A stretch of 64,000 bases of DNA from Anas platyrhynchos (taxonomy: Eukaryota; Chordata; Aves; Anseriformes; Anatidae): positions 1,033,501-1,097,500 of the forward strand of contig NC_092603.1 in assembly GCF_047663525.1 (NCBI RefSeq). The letters are read 5' to 3'. The first letter of the stretch is position 1. Each line of letters starts with the position of its first letter. A program made the position numbers and the translations under genes. Shown one piece after another: positions 9,925 to 22,712 of the stretch. The notes below the pieces were generated by a model, which saw only the letters and a program-made list of their open reading frames with translations, was not told where the DNA came from and made no database searches.

Positions 9925-11537
9925 GGCTGGCAAGGAAATGTCGGGTCTCACTGATCACATCCACACATCCAGCGCTCTCAAGCAACCGGCTGACCATGCT
10001 GCGATAGCAAGGAGAGGGTTGAGTGTTGGGGGGCCAGCAAAGCCCCCCGGGTCTGAGGACTTGTGGGGATCTGGAGGGGACATGGGGAAACCGTGGTTGG
10101 GGAGAGGGCTTGTGGTCTGCTGGAGGGGAATGGAGGAAGGGTGAAAGGATGGGAGAAAGAAAAGATGAAGAAAGAAAGAGAAGGAAAAGAAAAGGAGAAA
10201 AAGAAAGAGAAGGAGAAAAGAGAAAGAAGTTTAAACTGACTTTAAATGCTAAAAAAAATTAAAGGAAATGCACTGCCTATCAGGGTTCAAAGCTCAAAGG
10301 GATTTGAGCTGTTTGTGACAGAACACCCTCCCCCAGCTTTCAGCCCAGCAAGCAAGCAGGAAGCTGAATTTGAAAAAAAACAGAGGAGGTAATAAGCCAG
10401 CATTTGTTTGTGCTGACATTCTTGGTTTGCAGCCATCCATTATCTCAGTTTCCACTGCAACGATAACAGGGTGTGCTGTCTGCTGTCCAAACAGAGCAGC
10501 TCTTGCACACAGATCTTGGCACTGTTGTCGGGAAGTAATTAACAAGAAAAGACTTTGTTTCCAAAACAGCCTTCATCCACATCGCAATGTTTTAGGAATA
10601 AGCTCCTAAGGAGGAGAAAGGTTTTGGTTTTGAGTGAATGCAGCAGCACGCAAGGAAAAATTGCATGAGAAACTTTCAGTGCTAGGGGTCGTGCTGGGAA
10701 ATAGTGTGTTCAAAGAAGTTTTAGGATTGAATTTGGCAGGGGATCATAAAAATTTGTAATAAGCGTGGGATGCAGGTACCCCAAACTCTGTAGTACAAAG
10801 TCTGGCTCAGCTTCAAATTTGGCTTGCATGAGCTAAAACTACCCTAACCCAACTGAGACTTCTCTGAAAACCAAATGTTTCTGATACCAGTAAGGAAACT
10901 GATAGCATTTAATGCTTTCGTTTCTTCATTTCAAGAGAAGAGCTTCTCTTCTTCTTTTGGTTAAGCTTCCATTTTGTAACAATTGTAAAATTAACCAAAA
11001 TTCCCTTGAAAAAAGCACACACGTTAGTGGGTTTTGCAGCCTGCAGACTCAAAGGATCCTGAGCTTGTAGCCAGGTTTTATTTCTTCCCCCCCCAGTCTG
11101 CTTTTTTACTGCAGCTCCCTCCAGATTATTAATTCTACTGATCAGTATTATTTTTTTTTTGCTTCATTTCATCTTTATTTTTTTTTCTTTCCCTCCCAGG
11201 AAAACACAAGGAAAGCATGCTTTAGCTGGACGAGAAACTGGGAAAGCTCTCCCAAAGTAACAAACAGGCAAAAAATAACCAGCAAAAACAGATGGAAATG
11301 GTTAAAAATAGAAAACAAAACAAAACAAAAAAATCCCCTAGGAGTTCTAACTATCTGCAAGAAGATTCACACAGCCCTTGAGGCAGCAGAAGCTTCACTA
11401 AAGCCAGCTGAAAAGGAAAAATTTGGCAATGTGTTGTTTTTTTTTTGTCTTTTCCCAGAAAATATGAGTGGCAGGCAAGCTCACTGGGTGCACAGTTTTG
11501 GAATTAAAAAAGGGAGAGAACATGAGGAGAATGAGAA

Positions 11538-11568
<31 letters not shown>

Positions 11569-11689
11569 CAAAAAAAACAGCACAAATGCGAAAAGAAGGG
11601 CAAGAAAGAGACAAAGAGGGTGGAAAAACTGGAGAGGACAAAGGAATAAAAAAATATTTAAAAAATAAAAAGGAAGAAAGAAGATGGAG
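9925..11689. other. Region without supported gene, upstream of gene E
   Basis: The part from about 9930 to 10720 is the inverted counterpart of 52740-53550 upstream of E', so it probably holds the promoter of E. It includes a purine-rich GAAAGA/GGAAAA tract at about 10140-10260. From 10720 to 11690 I see AT-rich and A-rich sequence (AAACA repeats near 11540-11580) and no exon or recognisable repeat. Confidence 0.5.
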
Positions 11690-12960
11690 ACCCGTCCTGG
11701 CTGGCTGCTCCTTCCCTCCCCATCTCAGCCTCGAGCTGAGAGTTCCTTGCTCAGCTGGCCGCACATTTTTCTGCTCAGACCTGGACTTATCCCAGCAGCA
11801 CTCTGCCTAGTCCTGGAGTCTTATGGGAGTCATCCTGTTCGTGCGCAGTTACAGCACGGGAGGTGGAGCACTCAGCCTGATGACAACTGAAGTAGTAGGA
11901 GTGCCTTTGTGGGAATAGAAATGTTTTTGCAGAGTGCAAGGAAGGAATGCGGTACTGAGATATGCTTACAGTGATAAGAAAGCTTAGCAGGCGACCTTGT
12001 AAAAATGCAGACAACCAGACTCCATAGGACAATTAGGTGAAAATCGCGGTGTTAAGTCAAGTCAGATAAGTGAAGAAACATTACCACTTCAAGCAGTAAA
12101 AATGTCAAAAGAAATTTGAAATTTAACGGGCTGGCAACTGAAGGTCTTGCATTGTTTGTGAAGCATCAGATAGATTGTGAACCTGGATTACCCACTCAGT
12201 GGGGAAACAGGGGAGGATCCTGCCATAAAAAAGTATATAAACTGTGTTTTGGAACCAGTCAGTGCGCTCTCCTGCTTGTGGGGCACCCACCATTGCAATC
12301 GCAAATAAATTACTACTTCACTGAGATCCTCGCCTGAGCCTAAGTTATTGGCTACAGAGTGTTTCTCACACTTCTCACCAAGATTCATAACCCTCTCTTG
12401 ACCAAGAAGACTAAAGATTTCCAAACATCACTGGCTGGTCCTTGAACTTCTGTTACAATTTTTTTCCTGTTTATGAAAGAGGAAGGAACCAATATTCTAT
12501 TATTTTTCTTGAAACAAAGTGGGGAGAACTTAAGGCCCTCAGGGGGAGTAATTCTGCATGTCCTTATACAATACAAGGTTTTTCCCTCTGAGCTACTTTG
12601 CAAAGGTTTGCATGAAAAGCGGGGGGCCACAGTAACTTTGACTCACCTCTTCCTGTGAAGTTTAACTGAAGTTTATGAAGGTGTTTGAGGTCTGGTTGGC
12701 TGCTCAAAAAAACCTTTTGCCCCCTCAAAATAAGATTATCTTTTTGTTTGTTTGTTTGTTTGTTTCCTTGTGGGTGCAGTGGGCAAAGGCGAGATGGGGT
12801 GAGGATGACTCCAAGGAGATCGAGATGATTTTTCCCCTTTGGGATGGGCAAATACACGGTTGGGGGCTCAGAAAGGGGAGCCTGTCTCCATGTGTTGTGG
12901 GTTTACGTGGCAAGGTTTCAGTAGCAGGACTCCATGTCCCAAAGGATATCAAGCATAAAA
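11690..12960 (-). repeat. LTR-like repeat family 3 copy
   Basis: Shares blocks in the same relative order with 18140-19110 (same strand) and with 34400-35697 (opposite strand). Landmarks are the GGAGTAATTCTGCATG block near 12545, the TTTGTTTGTTTG tract near 12750, and the AGCAGGACTCCATGTCCCAA block near 12922. No coding frame is conserved. It is a probable solo LTR or LTR-like element of unnamed family. Confidence 0.6.
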
Positions 12961-12964
12961 ATTC

Positions 12965-14190
12965 GTGTCAGGAAGTTGGTTGATATTAATAAAGAAGGGG
13001 GAGATGTGGAGTGTGGCCATGGTGGTCAGAAAGCCCCGTGACTGATAATAACATCAAACTCTTAAGGATGAGGCCATCAGGAATATAAAAGAGTTTAGAG
13101 GGAACAAAGAAGGGTGATTCAGGAGACTCCATGCAGTCTCTGGTTTCTTCTTCTCCAGCTGGTCTCTTGTTCTCCAACCATTAAGGCATGGAAGATTCTG
13201 GGTGTTTGCTGTTGTTAAATGCAAAATTGTTTGACCAATGAAAAGTTGTTTTTGAAAAGAACTGCTGTGGAGACAAAGGTATAAGAGGGGAGCCTGTCCT
13301 CAAGATGAAAAAGGCAACGCGATGTGATGAAGTTATGTCATCAGTAAAGAAGCAGAAAGGAGGAGTGAAAAGGAGCAGGCTAGTAGAATGGAGACCAGGA
13401 CGGGAACAGGCACATTGATTGCCTCATGAAGATAGGTTCGGCCAAACTCAGCAAACTGCTCAGAGAAACTGTACGATTGTTAAGAAGTTTATGAGCCTGA
13501 AATATGGGGCCAAATTGAGGTCAAAGTGTGGGACTCTGCAACTAAAAACTACAAGGTTGCGGTGAGATTGCTGGGCACCTGGCGAGCAATCTCTGAGGCC
13601 ATAAAGAGCCGTGTGGAGCCAAAGTCATAAAAGTATGGTTTGCCAGACAGTGAGGGAGCTGCGGGCTCCTTTACTGATCCGACTGCTACGCCATCAGCCC
13701 CTCTGCTGCTACAGCCATCGAAGGCTTTTGCTGTTCTGCTCCCTGTTGACCTAACGTGCCTTTTGATCCAGGCCCTATTGACCTTCAAAAGGAGATGGGA
13801 GATGGATATGCTTTTCTTCAATCCGGGAAGAACAGGATACATAAGGCTTGAAGACCGAGTTGCTTGACAACTTAAAGCGAGACATATTGTTCAAAAGGAA
13901 TGGAAAATGGAGACTTGTTAGTAATCAAGAAGAGGAATGGAAGATTGAGACTGTTAAGTCATGGAGCTTAAAGGATTGTTTGTTACCTTTTCTGATTGCA
14001 CATATGTATAGGTGTACTCGGGTTTAGTATGTAAAAGCAATGTTCTGTATATTTGGAACATTTGATGTTCGTGTGTGCGTGTTGGTGGAGTGTAGACTCC
14101 CCGCACACCCAGCCCTGTTTACTTGCCTTTTATAAATAATTTTTTATAAACATTACGAAATTCAAATTGAGTTGTATCTTCATTTATAAC
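12965..14190 (+). mobile_element. LTR-like family 1 element (near complete)
   Basis: Homologous to 26726-28153, from GTTGATATTAATAAAG to TTCATTTATAACA. Some internal sequence is missing, around the segment that in the other copy lies at 27250-27400. It is followed directly by an inverted fragment of the same family (14191-14380), so this is another tail-to-tail arrangement. Confidence 0.8.
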
Positions 14191-14380
14191 ACTCGCTATC
14201 TGGCAAACCATACTTTTATGACTGTTGCCCCAGATGGCTCTTTATGGCCTCAGAGATTGCTCTCCCTGTGCCCAGCAATCTCACCGCAAACTTGTCATTT
14301 TTAATTGCAGAGTCCCACACTTTGACCTCAATTTGGGCCGACATTTCAGGCTCATAAACTGTCCGATTGTTAAGAAGGAG
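14191..14380 (-). mobile_element. Inverted fragment of LTR-like family 1
   Basis: Matches the minus-oriented copy at about 28690-28890 (CTATCTGGCAAACCA, TTGCAGAGTCCCACAC). It abuts the 3' end of the plus copy, and the tail portion that would form the palindrome centre is missing. Confidence 0.75.
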
Positions 14381-14639
14381 AATAAGCTGTAAGATTACCA
14401 GGACAGTCTTTGTTCCTAAGGACGTTTCTTTATTTCTTTCATTTCTTTGTTTCTTTATAACAGATCCGATATGGACAGGTGTGCTGAGGGAGGGAAGATG
14501 AAACTATTCGGGCAGCAAAGAGTTAAAGAGTTTGCGTGATCACTGAGCAAGAAAACTACAACATTTCAGGGAAATGAAACCGCAGAGGGGGTGTGGAGGA
14601 AGTGGCTAAGTGCATTTGTGTGCCCTTGTCTAGTTTCAC

Positions 14640-15760
14640 TTCAGATATTCAAAGAATCAATCATCAAGGCGGGAAAAGACCCCCAAAATGGAGGCCCACC
14701 CATCCGCCTCCCACCAATGTCACCCACTAAACCATGTCCCCAGGCACCACATCCAACCTTTCCCTGAACACCCCCAGGGACGGTGACTCCACCACCTCCC
14801 TGGGCAACCCATCCCAGTGCCTAACCACACTTTCTGAGAAGTGTCTCCAAATTTCCAACCTCAGCCTCCCCTGGCACTACTTGAGGCTGTTCCTTCAGGT
14901 CCTATCAGTAGTTATCTGTGAGAAGGGGCTGACCCCCTGCTCCCACACCTTCCTTTCAGGTAGCTGTAGGGAGCCATAAGGTCTCCCTGCCCAATTCCCC
15001 AACTGGTCTCCCAGTACCGACCCCTGAGGGACTCCACTAGATACAGGCCTCCAGCTTGACTCTGTCCCACTGACCACAACCCTCTGGCTTCTTCCCTTCA
15101 GCCTCTTCACTGCCCACCTCACTACCCCATCGTCCAGACCACACGTCCTCAGTTTAGCTGCGGGGATGCTGTGGGAGATGGTGTCAAAGGCTTTACTGAA
15201 ATCAAGATAGCCACATCCGCTGCTTTACCATCATCTATCCACCCAGTTATGTCCCCATAAAAGGCTGTCAGCTTGGTCAAGCACAACTCCCTTGGTGAAG
15301 CAAAGTGTGCCTACAATACCCCTAATGTTAATTTTATCTGTGATGTATTTAAATAAGCCCTTTTTTGTCCTTTACCCCTAGGATAAGGCTTAATTCTAGG
15401 GAGGCCCTTGCTTTCCTAGTTGCCTCTCTACATTAGCTATCAGCCTTTTATTCCTTCCACGTGGCCAGCCCCATGACCTTTAGACACTCCTCTCCCACTC
15501 AAGTTTTCCAAGTAGTTGCCTGGTTAACCACTGAGGTCTCCTGAACTCTAGTATCTCTTGCTGACTGCAACACCTCCCTGAGCAACTTGTTCCCAGTCCT
15601 AATCACTCTTTCTGAGGAAAAAATTTCCAACCTGAACCTCCCCTGGCACAACTTGCAGCCATTTCCTCTAGTCCTATCATTAATTATCTGCAGTAACAGG
15701 CCGACCCCCAGCTCACCACAAGTTCCTTTCAGATCGTTTCAAAAAGGATACAGTTCATCA
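14640..15760 (-). mobile_element. Degraded CR1 LINE fragments
   Basis: Antisense CR1 3' end phrases (ACCACCTCCCTGGGCAACCC) are followed by antisense RT sequence (GGTGTCAAAGGCTTTACTGA near 15180). A second CR1 3' end block lies at about 15560-15740. All are full of stops. Confidence 0.8.
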
Positions 15761-16026
15761 TGATAGTTGCATAGAGGATATGGCTCAGACTTCCCCAGAA
15801 TTTCCAGCATCAAGGGGCACTTTGGGATATATTTTGGTGATTTCCCCATCTTTCCACTGCATTTTTTCCTGTCGGAAAGGTCTCCCCTGGGGCAGTGTGA
15901 GCACAACCATGTTTGTTTCTCGGGAAGGGGAATGCACTGGTTTTAGGGCCGGGGCTGAATCCATCACCTGCTTTGAGCTGGCTGAGCCCAGCCAGGTTTT
16001 GGAGCTCCCAAAAAAATATAGGGGAA

Positions 16027-17522
16027 TGCCCTGGTTTCAGTTAGAACAGAATTAATTTTCTTCCTAGTAGCTGGTAGAATGCTGTGTGTTGGCTTAGGAT
16101 GAGCAGAGTGCTGATAACACCCCAATGTTTGAATTGTTGCAGAGCAGTGCTTACACCAAGCCAAGGACATAGAATCATAGAATCATAGAATCATAGAATA
16201 TCCTGAGTTGGAAGGGACACTTAAGGATCGTCAAGTCCAACTCTTGACACCGCACAGGTCTACCCAAAAGTTCAGACCATGTGACTAAGTGCACAGTCCA
16301 ATCTCTTCTTAAATTCAGACAGGCTTGGTGCAGTGACCACTTCCCTGGGGAGCCTGTTCCAGTGTGCAACCACTCTCTCTGTGAAGAACCCCTTCCTGAT
16401 GTCCAGCCTAAACTTCCCCTGCCTCAGCTTAACTCCGTTCCCGCGGGTCCTGTCGCTGGTGTTAATGGAGAAAAGGTCTCCTGCCTCTCGACACCCCCTT
16501 ACGAGGAAGTTGTAGACTGCGATGAGGTCTCCCCTCAGCCTCCTCTTCTCCAGGCTGAACAGGCCCAGTGCCCTCAGCCGTTCCTCGTACGTCTTCCCCT
16601 CCAGGCCTTTCACCATCTTCGTAGCCCTCCTCTGGACACTCTCCAACAGTTTCATGTCCTTTTTATACTGTGGTGCTCAGAACTGCACACAGTACTCGAG
16701 GTGAGGCCGCACCAGCTCAGAGTAGAGCAGGACAATCACCTCCCTCGACCTACTAGCGATGCCGTGCTTGATGCACCCCAGGACACGGTTGGCCCTCCTG
16801 GCTGCCAGGGTACACTGCCGGCTCATATTCAACTTGTTGTCTACCACGACCCCCAGATCCCTCTCTTCTAGGCTGCTCTCCAGCGTCTCATCGCCCAGTC
16901 TGTACGTGCAGCCAGGGTTTCCCCGTCCCAGGTGCAGGACCCGGCACTTGCTCTTCTTGAACTTCATGCGGTTGGTGATCGCCCAGCTCTCCAACCTATC
17001 CAGATCCCTCTGCAAGGCCTTTCCACCCTCAACAGAGTCCACAACTCCTTCAAGTTTGGTGTCAAACATCTCAGCCTTTTGCTCTGTCCTGCCAATGGGC
17101 AGGCTGAGGGTGCAGTAAGAGCTGGGAGGGGACAGAGCCAGGACAGGTGACCCAAACTAGCCCAAGGGGTATTCCATACCATCTGGGGTCATGCTAAACA
17201 ATATATAGGGGTGGCTAGCCAGGGGGAGGAGGCTGGACTGCTCGGGGTGAGGCTGGGCATTGGTCAGCAGGTGGTGAGCAATTGCATTGTGCATCACTTG
17301 TTTGTACACATTATTAGTGGTAGTACTATTGTCATCATTGTATTATTATTATTATTATTATTATTATATTATTATTATTGTTATTATTATTTTCCTGTCT
17401 TATTAAACTGTCTTTATCTCAACTCACAGGCTTCACTTTCCATTTCTCTCCCCCGTCCCAGAGAGGGAGGGTGAGTGAACGGCTACGTGGTGTGTAGCTG
17501 CCAGCTGGGTTAAACCACGACA
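16027..17522 (+). mobile_element. ERVK-like family 2 LTR with nested CR1 and downstream PBS
   Basis: Begins TGCCCTGG and ends CACGACA. It matches the solo LTR at 7313-7903 along its length once the antisense CR1 at about 16169-17070 is removed. The seven-base GTCTTTT that follows leads into a lysine primer-binding site at 17530, marking this as a 5'-type LTR end. No gag or pol sequence follows. Confidence 0.85.
16169..17070 (-). mobile_element. CR1 LINE fragment nested in the ERVK-like LTR
   Basis: Antisense CR1 with 3' ATAGAATCATAGAATC repeats. Two antisense frames (16272-16655 and 16677-17069) encode the C-terminal RT region. The two frames are offset, so the ORF is frameshifted. A possible ACAT duplication flanks it (left AAGGACAT, right CAAACAT). 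Confidence 0.85.
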
Positions 17523-17529
17523 GTCTTTT

Positions 17530-17547
17530 TGGCGCCCAACGTGGGGC
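17530..17547 (+). promoter_or_regulatory. Lysine tRNA primer-binding site (PBS)
   Basis: TGGCGCCCAACGTGGGGC is complementary to the last 18 nt of mature tRNA-Lys including CCA. This is the PBS class used by betaretrovirus-like ERVs. It lies 7 nt after the LTR end. Confidence 0.9.
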
Positions 17548-17605
17548 TCGAACCCATGACCCTGGGATTAAGAGCCCCATGCTCTACCGACTGAGCTAGC
17601 CGGGC
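17530..17605 (-). tRNA. tRNA-Lys(CUU) sequence with encoded CCA, fused to an LTR (retro-copy)
   Basis: Read on the minus strand, 17605 to 17530 is a full 73-nt tRNA-Lys plus CCA: GCCCGGCTAGCTCAG start, CTCTTAA anticodon loop (CUU), GGTTCGA T-loop and TTGGGCG 3' stem. Relative to the usual vertebrate sequence there is a change giving a G-U pair at the anticodon stem and one change before the T stem. Animal tRNA genes do not encode CCA, and no T-run terminator follows on the minus strand. It is therefore best explained as reverse-transcribed primer tRNA joined to the ERV's PBS, not as a working tRNA gene. Confidence 0.85.
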
Positions 17606-18139
17606 CAAGGAAGGACCAAAGGCTGCTGGAGTAGGATCCCCATCCCACCTCCTTTCTGTGTCACAGCCACCCAAGATCTCATTGGGAAGGTGCCAGGATA
17701 GGTCCCAGCCCACCACCTATGGGAAGGGGCACGAAAACCATTTCTGCATGAGCAGATGTGACAGCAAGGCCATTGGTAGATGGCCACAGGTTTCTTGCCC
17801 TGGACAAGTTAATCTAGGACTGAAAAAACAGGCCCTTTGTGGTTATAAAACCCATAGACACCAGAGGGGGGAGAAGGTGAGGAGAAGACAAGGGGAGAAG
17901 GCAGCAAAGGACGTGACTTCAGGTCTTGCTGCTTTCAATTTTGTCACAACAGCAAATGTTAGAGGTAAATTTCTTGCCAATTTGAGAATGAGGACAATGA
18001 GAAAAAAAGAAGAAAAAAAAAAAAAAGAAAAAGAAAAAAAGCAGCACAAACACATAAAGAAATGGGAGAGAGAGACAGAGTGTAGAAAAGTGGGAGAGGG
18101 GAAGGGAACAAAAAAAAAATCTTAAGAAAAAAAAGAAGG
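17606..18139. other. Spacer downstream of the LTR-tRNA fusion
   Basis: No gene seen. An A-rich GAAAA tract lies at about 18000-18135. No clear duplication of the sequence before the LTR (GGGGAA) is found after the tRNA; the nearest is AGGAA at 17608, with a mismatch. Confidence 0.4.
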
Positions 18140-19110
18140 AAAGAAGATGGAAACCCATCCTGACTGGCTGCTCCTTCCCTCCATATTTCAGCCCCTAGCC
18201 GAGCATTGTTTGCTCAGCCAGCCCCCAGTTTTGTTGCTCACATGTGGACTTACCCTAAGAACAGTGTGTCTGCTCCTGGTGTCTCATGTCTTGCTTGTGC
18301 TGCAATTCAGTGAACAAGAGGAGTAACTGCTGCAGAAGCAGGGAGTTAAATTTAAAGCGTGGGGAGTGGTATCGCTCAGCCTGTGATCTTGCAGAAGAGC
18401 AGAGGCAGTAAGAACGCCTCTCATGACCAATATATGTAAAGTGACTCAAACCTCAGTGGCTGACACTTGAACACAGGTTATAAAAGTTTGCCTGATAACA
18501 AAAGTGAAAGGGAAGCAATCCTCTGTTACTTTTATTGAAGAAAGCCAGTGGAAGGAGTTTAAGGCCCCCGGGGGGGGGAGTAATGCTGCATGTACTGCAG
18601 TAACACTTAAAGCACCAATACAACATTTTATTGTCTGAGCTGGCTTGCAAGGACTTGCATGCAAAGTGGGGACCATGGTAACGTGGCTTTGACTCACCTC
18701 TTCCTGGGGCAAAACTGAAGTTTTTGAGGATGTTTGAGGTCTGGTGGGCTGCTCAAAATAACCTTTTGTCCCCTCAAAATAGGATTATCTTTTTGTTTTG
18801 TTTCTTTATTTTCTTGTGGGTACAGAGGGCAAAGGGGAGAAGGGGCGAGGACGACTCCCAGGAGATCAAGATTATTTTTCCCCCTTGGGATGGGCAAACA
18901 CACGGCTGGGGGCTCAGAAAGGGGAGCCTGTCTCCATCTGTTGTGGGTTTACGTGGCAGGGTTTCGGTAGCAGGACTCCACGTCCCAAAGGACATTGAGC
19001 CCCATATGATGCAGCCGAGTCTCTGCACATTTGGGGAGCCTGAAGGACCCTGCCAGGAGCACGAGGGATGGATCTGATGGGGAAAAGTGTGCTGGGGGAG
19101 GGAGAATGAA
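18140..19110 (-). repeat. LTR-like repeat family 3 copy
   Basis: The inverted counterpart of 34800-35697 over most of its length (for example the block around GTGTCTGCTCCTGGTGTC near 18268, and GATGGGCAAACACACGGCTG near 18889). No coding sequence. Confidence 0.7.
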
Positions 19111-22100
19111 ACCATCTGGGCAGCAAAGAGATAAATGACGGGGATTTCCACAGCACTGAGCAAGATGACCCAGGCATTTTGTGGAAATTCAGTGGGAAGG
19201 AGGCGGAGCAAGCGGCTGTGTGCATTTGTGCACCCGTGGCTGCTCTCCTCATCCCGGACACCCTTTGGCATTGCAAATTGCTCCCTAAAGTCCCCCAAAA
19301 TGTATTATTATTTTTTTCCCCAGGCATGTCCCAGCACCCCTGTGGTTAAAGGCGGCTGTGCTGCTGTCACCGACCTCCTCCCAGTCTCAGCTGTGATTGC
19401 TCAGAGCATCCAGAAGAAGTTCTTCCCATGACAGCAGGGTGTAGCTTGTCATAAAACAATTCCCGGTTGTTTTGTCCCAGGAAATTATGTCATGCTGCGT
19501 TGTTCATTATTCCTAATCTCTCTTCTCCCTGCTTCCTCCAATGCTGTGTGAGTAGGGGTGTTACCAGAGCTGTGCATCAGCCTTTGGTGTGCTGAGAAAC
19601 GTTTTTTTTTTCTCCTTTTAAATACTGCCCCTTGCTCTAGCCACTCCCCTTGTTAATAAAATATTGAGGAGGAGTGGCCAAAAAATAAAAATACAAAGAG
19701 AAGCGCACATTTCCATTAGAAACCTGCCCGTTTGCTAAAACACATATTTTCTCCCAGACAAAGCTGTGGGCAGCTCTTGGAGACAAAGGAGCTCTGCAGA
19801 GCATGCAGCACACAACAAGAAGGCATTGGAAGCTCTCCATCAAATGCCATATATTCAGGCCATAGTTTCTGCTTTTAAACCAGCAGTAACCAGAGCACCA
19901 AATTCCTCTGCCGCCAAGGCAGGAGGTGTCTCTAGAAATTTGCTTTATGTTTTCACAGAATGACAGAATTGTAGGGGTTGGAAGGGACCTCAAGAAATCA
20001 TCAGGTCCAACCCCCATTTCCTTCAAAAACGACAAATTTTGCAAGAAAGCCATCTTTCAATTTTATTTTATTTTTTCCAATTTTATCTTTAAAGCTAGAG
20101 CAGCGTCTCTTCACACTTGGGTTTGAAAGAGCACCTTTAGGTTGGCCACAGACTGGTGAAAACATCACTTTTATGGAGAAAAAGGGTTTTTGAACGTGCT
20201 GGGTGGCAGCTTTAAAGCTGGTTTGCTCCTTGCAAGTGTAAATGAATTTTGCCTGTCTCAATTCCCCTACTCCCTGCCCTTTGCAAACCCAAAGCTCAAT
20301 TTTAATCCGCTCATTTTTGAAGTTTTCCAGAATTGGGACCCATGCCTGGAGGGAGCTTTGGCTCAGCTGGGGGGAAGCCTCTGTGATCCAGAGCAGGAGT
20401 AGTCATTGTGTGTTGCTCCCTCTACCGGAGAAAATAAGGTGATAATAATGTGTTTTGGGTTGGGAAAGGTTGTGTTTGAGGCGGTCGAATAAAAAGGGGG
20501 TTTATAGGTTAGTTTTGGGCAGCTCCAGCCCTAAAAGAGAGGGGGTGAAGCAGGAAAGATGGGACGGGCTACTGGGATGGACCAAGCTCTGGGTTTTGGG
20601 TGAAGGATGGAGTTTGGAAGAGGAATCTATTTAGAAAAAAAAAAAAATAAATCAAACACAGTGGATGCAAAATCATTTGAACCAAAATTTTGGGTGTTGA
20701 AAGGACACCTAAAAATCCCCAACATGAATTTGTACAAGACACAAAACGTAGACAAAGGACAATGGGATGGACGCATCCTTTCTGCCGTGCCCTGGGATCC
20801 CCATTTGGGGCTGTCTTTTAGAGAATGATGATTTCTCGTCTGCTTTATTTGACCAAAAAACAACCTGCAGAGCAAAGCCACATCCTCCAGTACCTCACAG
20901 AGCACGAGGGAGAGCAGAGCGCTGCTGCTGCAGGAGGAAACCTCAGGGCTTCAGTTGTTTTCCCCAGCCTAAGAGGGGACAAGAAGGGTCTGGGGGATCC
21001 GTGCCACGATGATTGGAGCCGTCACCTCGTTGGCATTGGTTGGTGTGTGAAGGTGTTTTGGATTTTGGGATGGGCTGCAGGAAAAGTGGGAAAAGTTGCA
21101 GGTTTTTCACCTATTTCTTCCCTTGGAGCATTTCTTCAGCTGGTTCACCACCACCAACCACAGAGTCTTGTGCAACCCCTTCTCCACAAAAACCTTCTCT
21201 CAGTCATTAATTCCACGAAATTTTGTCCTCTCCACCCCAAACAGAGGAGACGTTTCCACCACTTTGCTCTGCAACCCTTGTACTCTTTGCTCTGGGGTAT
21301 AGAGGCTGCGATGTGAGCTCAGATATCTCAAACCTGAATTTAGTTGATAAATGCAGCAAGGTTCGTTGACGAAATCATTACATCCAACCTTCTTAATGAG
21401 GTGGCTCTTCTGTGCCCGTATTCCCAAGAATTTTGGCGGAGAAATTTATGGAAAATGGAAATTTTGCGCCTCTAAAGCCTCAGCCATCTAAAGGAAGGGA
21501 GATGATGGGGGTGATGTTTGGGGTAAAGCATCTCCTCATGCTTGACCACGATTTGTGAGAATATAAATTAAAATAAAATAAATGAAGGTGCTAAACTATG
21601 GGGTGAAATGGAGCAAAAATAAATCAGAGGAAACAGGGATGCTAGGACTTAAAAACCAGAATCATAGAATATCCCTAGTTGGAAGGGGCCCATAAATTAA
21701 AATGAAAAATAAAAATAGGAAGGAAATTTCATCCTGGCGTGGACTTCTTGCTGCTGCAAATTTCTTGTGCATGAAAAGAAATTTGCCTGGGGGTTATTTA
21801 AAAGAGAAAGTGCAGAATCCAAGAGAAACCAAGAAAATTCAAAAGCTCAGAGGCAGGAAGGGCTGAAGACAGGGAGGTTTGGGGTTTGGTGGCTTAAAAA
21901 TTAAACGAAGACACAAAACATAACGAGGTGTTAATCTGTTAAATCTTGTCGTGGATGAGGTTCTGAAAAGGTGCTAAACCACCCGCTGCTGCTGTCAAGG
22001 GAACAGTTTTGCAGCACTTTTGCAAAAAATGTTAGGGAGGGAGCAGCCGTGCAGATTCTACCCTAAAATCTATTTCATTTTATTTATTTTTGCTAAAATC

Positions 22101-22712
22101 CCCATCCCTTATACCTGTCCCTGGCTTGCAGAGGTGCTGGAGGCAAAGGGGCTGAGCGCTGGTGGCTTCTGCTTCTTCTTCCCCCCTCCAAGGTTTTACC
22201 TTCACCTCCAAAGGTGGGAAAGGGAGAGGTACTGATTATTAAGTGGAATTTTGGGGATAATTGCGTGGAAAAGGGCTTTATGCTCCCCTCCCCAACTTGG
22301 TGCCAAGGTGCACAAACCTCTGTGCAAGAAGATAATTGCAATACAAACATGATAATAAATGAGATGAAAGCCCTGCCCTGACCCCGCTCTCCTGGAGAAG
22401 AAGGGGTTGCTATTGCTTTTTTAATGCTTTTGATTTTGATATTTCTTTTTGCTATATATATATATATTTTAAGTTTTATGCTAATTAAATAAAATGTCCT
22501 TCCCTTTGCACCTCTCAGAGGCTGCTTTGCTTTCGGAAACCGCTTTTTGTGGGCGGCCTCAGCAGGTTGGGGAGCAGAGGGCAGCAGGCGAGGCTCAGAC
22601 ACCCAGCGTCGCTTCACCCAGCTTTACCTCCAGAAAAAAAAATATAAAATAATAATAATTTCCTTTTTCTGCCCCTGCACCTGGCTCTGCTGCTCCCTGG
22701 GGACTGCTGGCG
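19111..22712. other. 5' region of gene D, duplicated in inverted form at 43.99-45.2 kb
   Basis: No exon supported. Blocks at 19310-19440, 20090-20170, 20280-20420 and 20680-20800 recur in reverse at 45060-45165, 44645-44745, 44400-44540 and 44010-44140. Short CR1 3' ends lie at about 19956-20025 and 21659-21700. The stretch nearest the start codon (22500-22712) is the likely promoter of D, but no core element is clear. Confidence 0.5.

Noticed and set aside
17530-17605. A functional tRNA-Lys gene on the minus strand
   Set aside because: CCA is encoded, there is no pol III T-run after it, and it begins exactly at an LTR primer-binding site. A reverse-transcribed copy explains all three.
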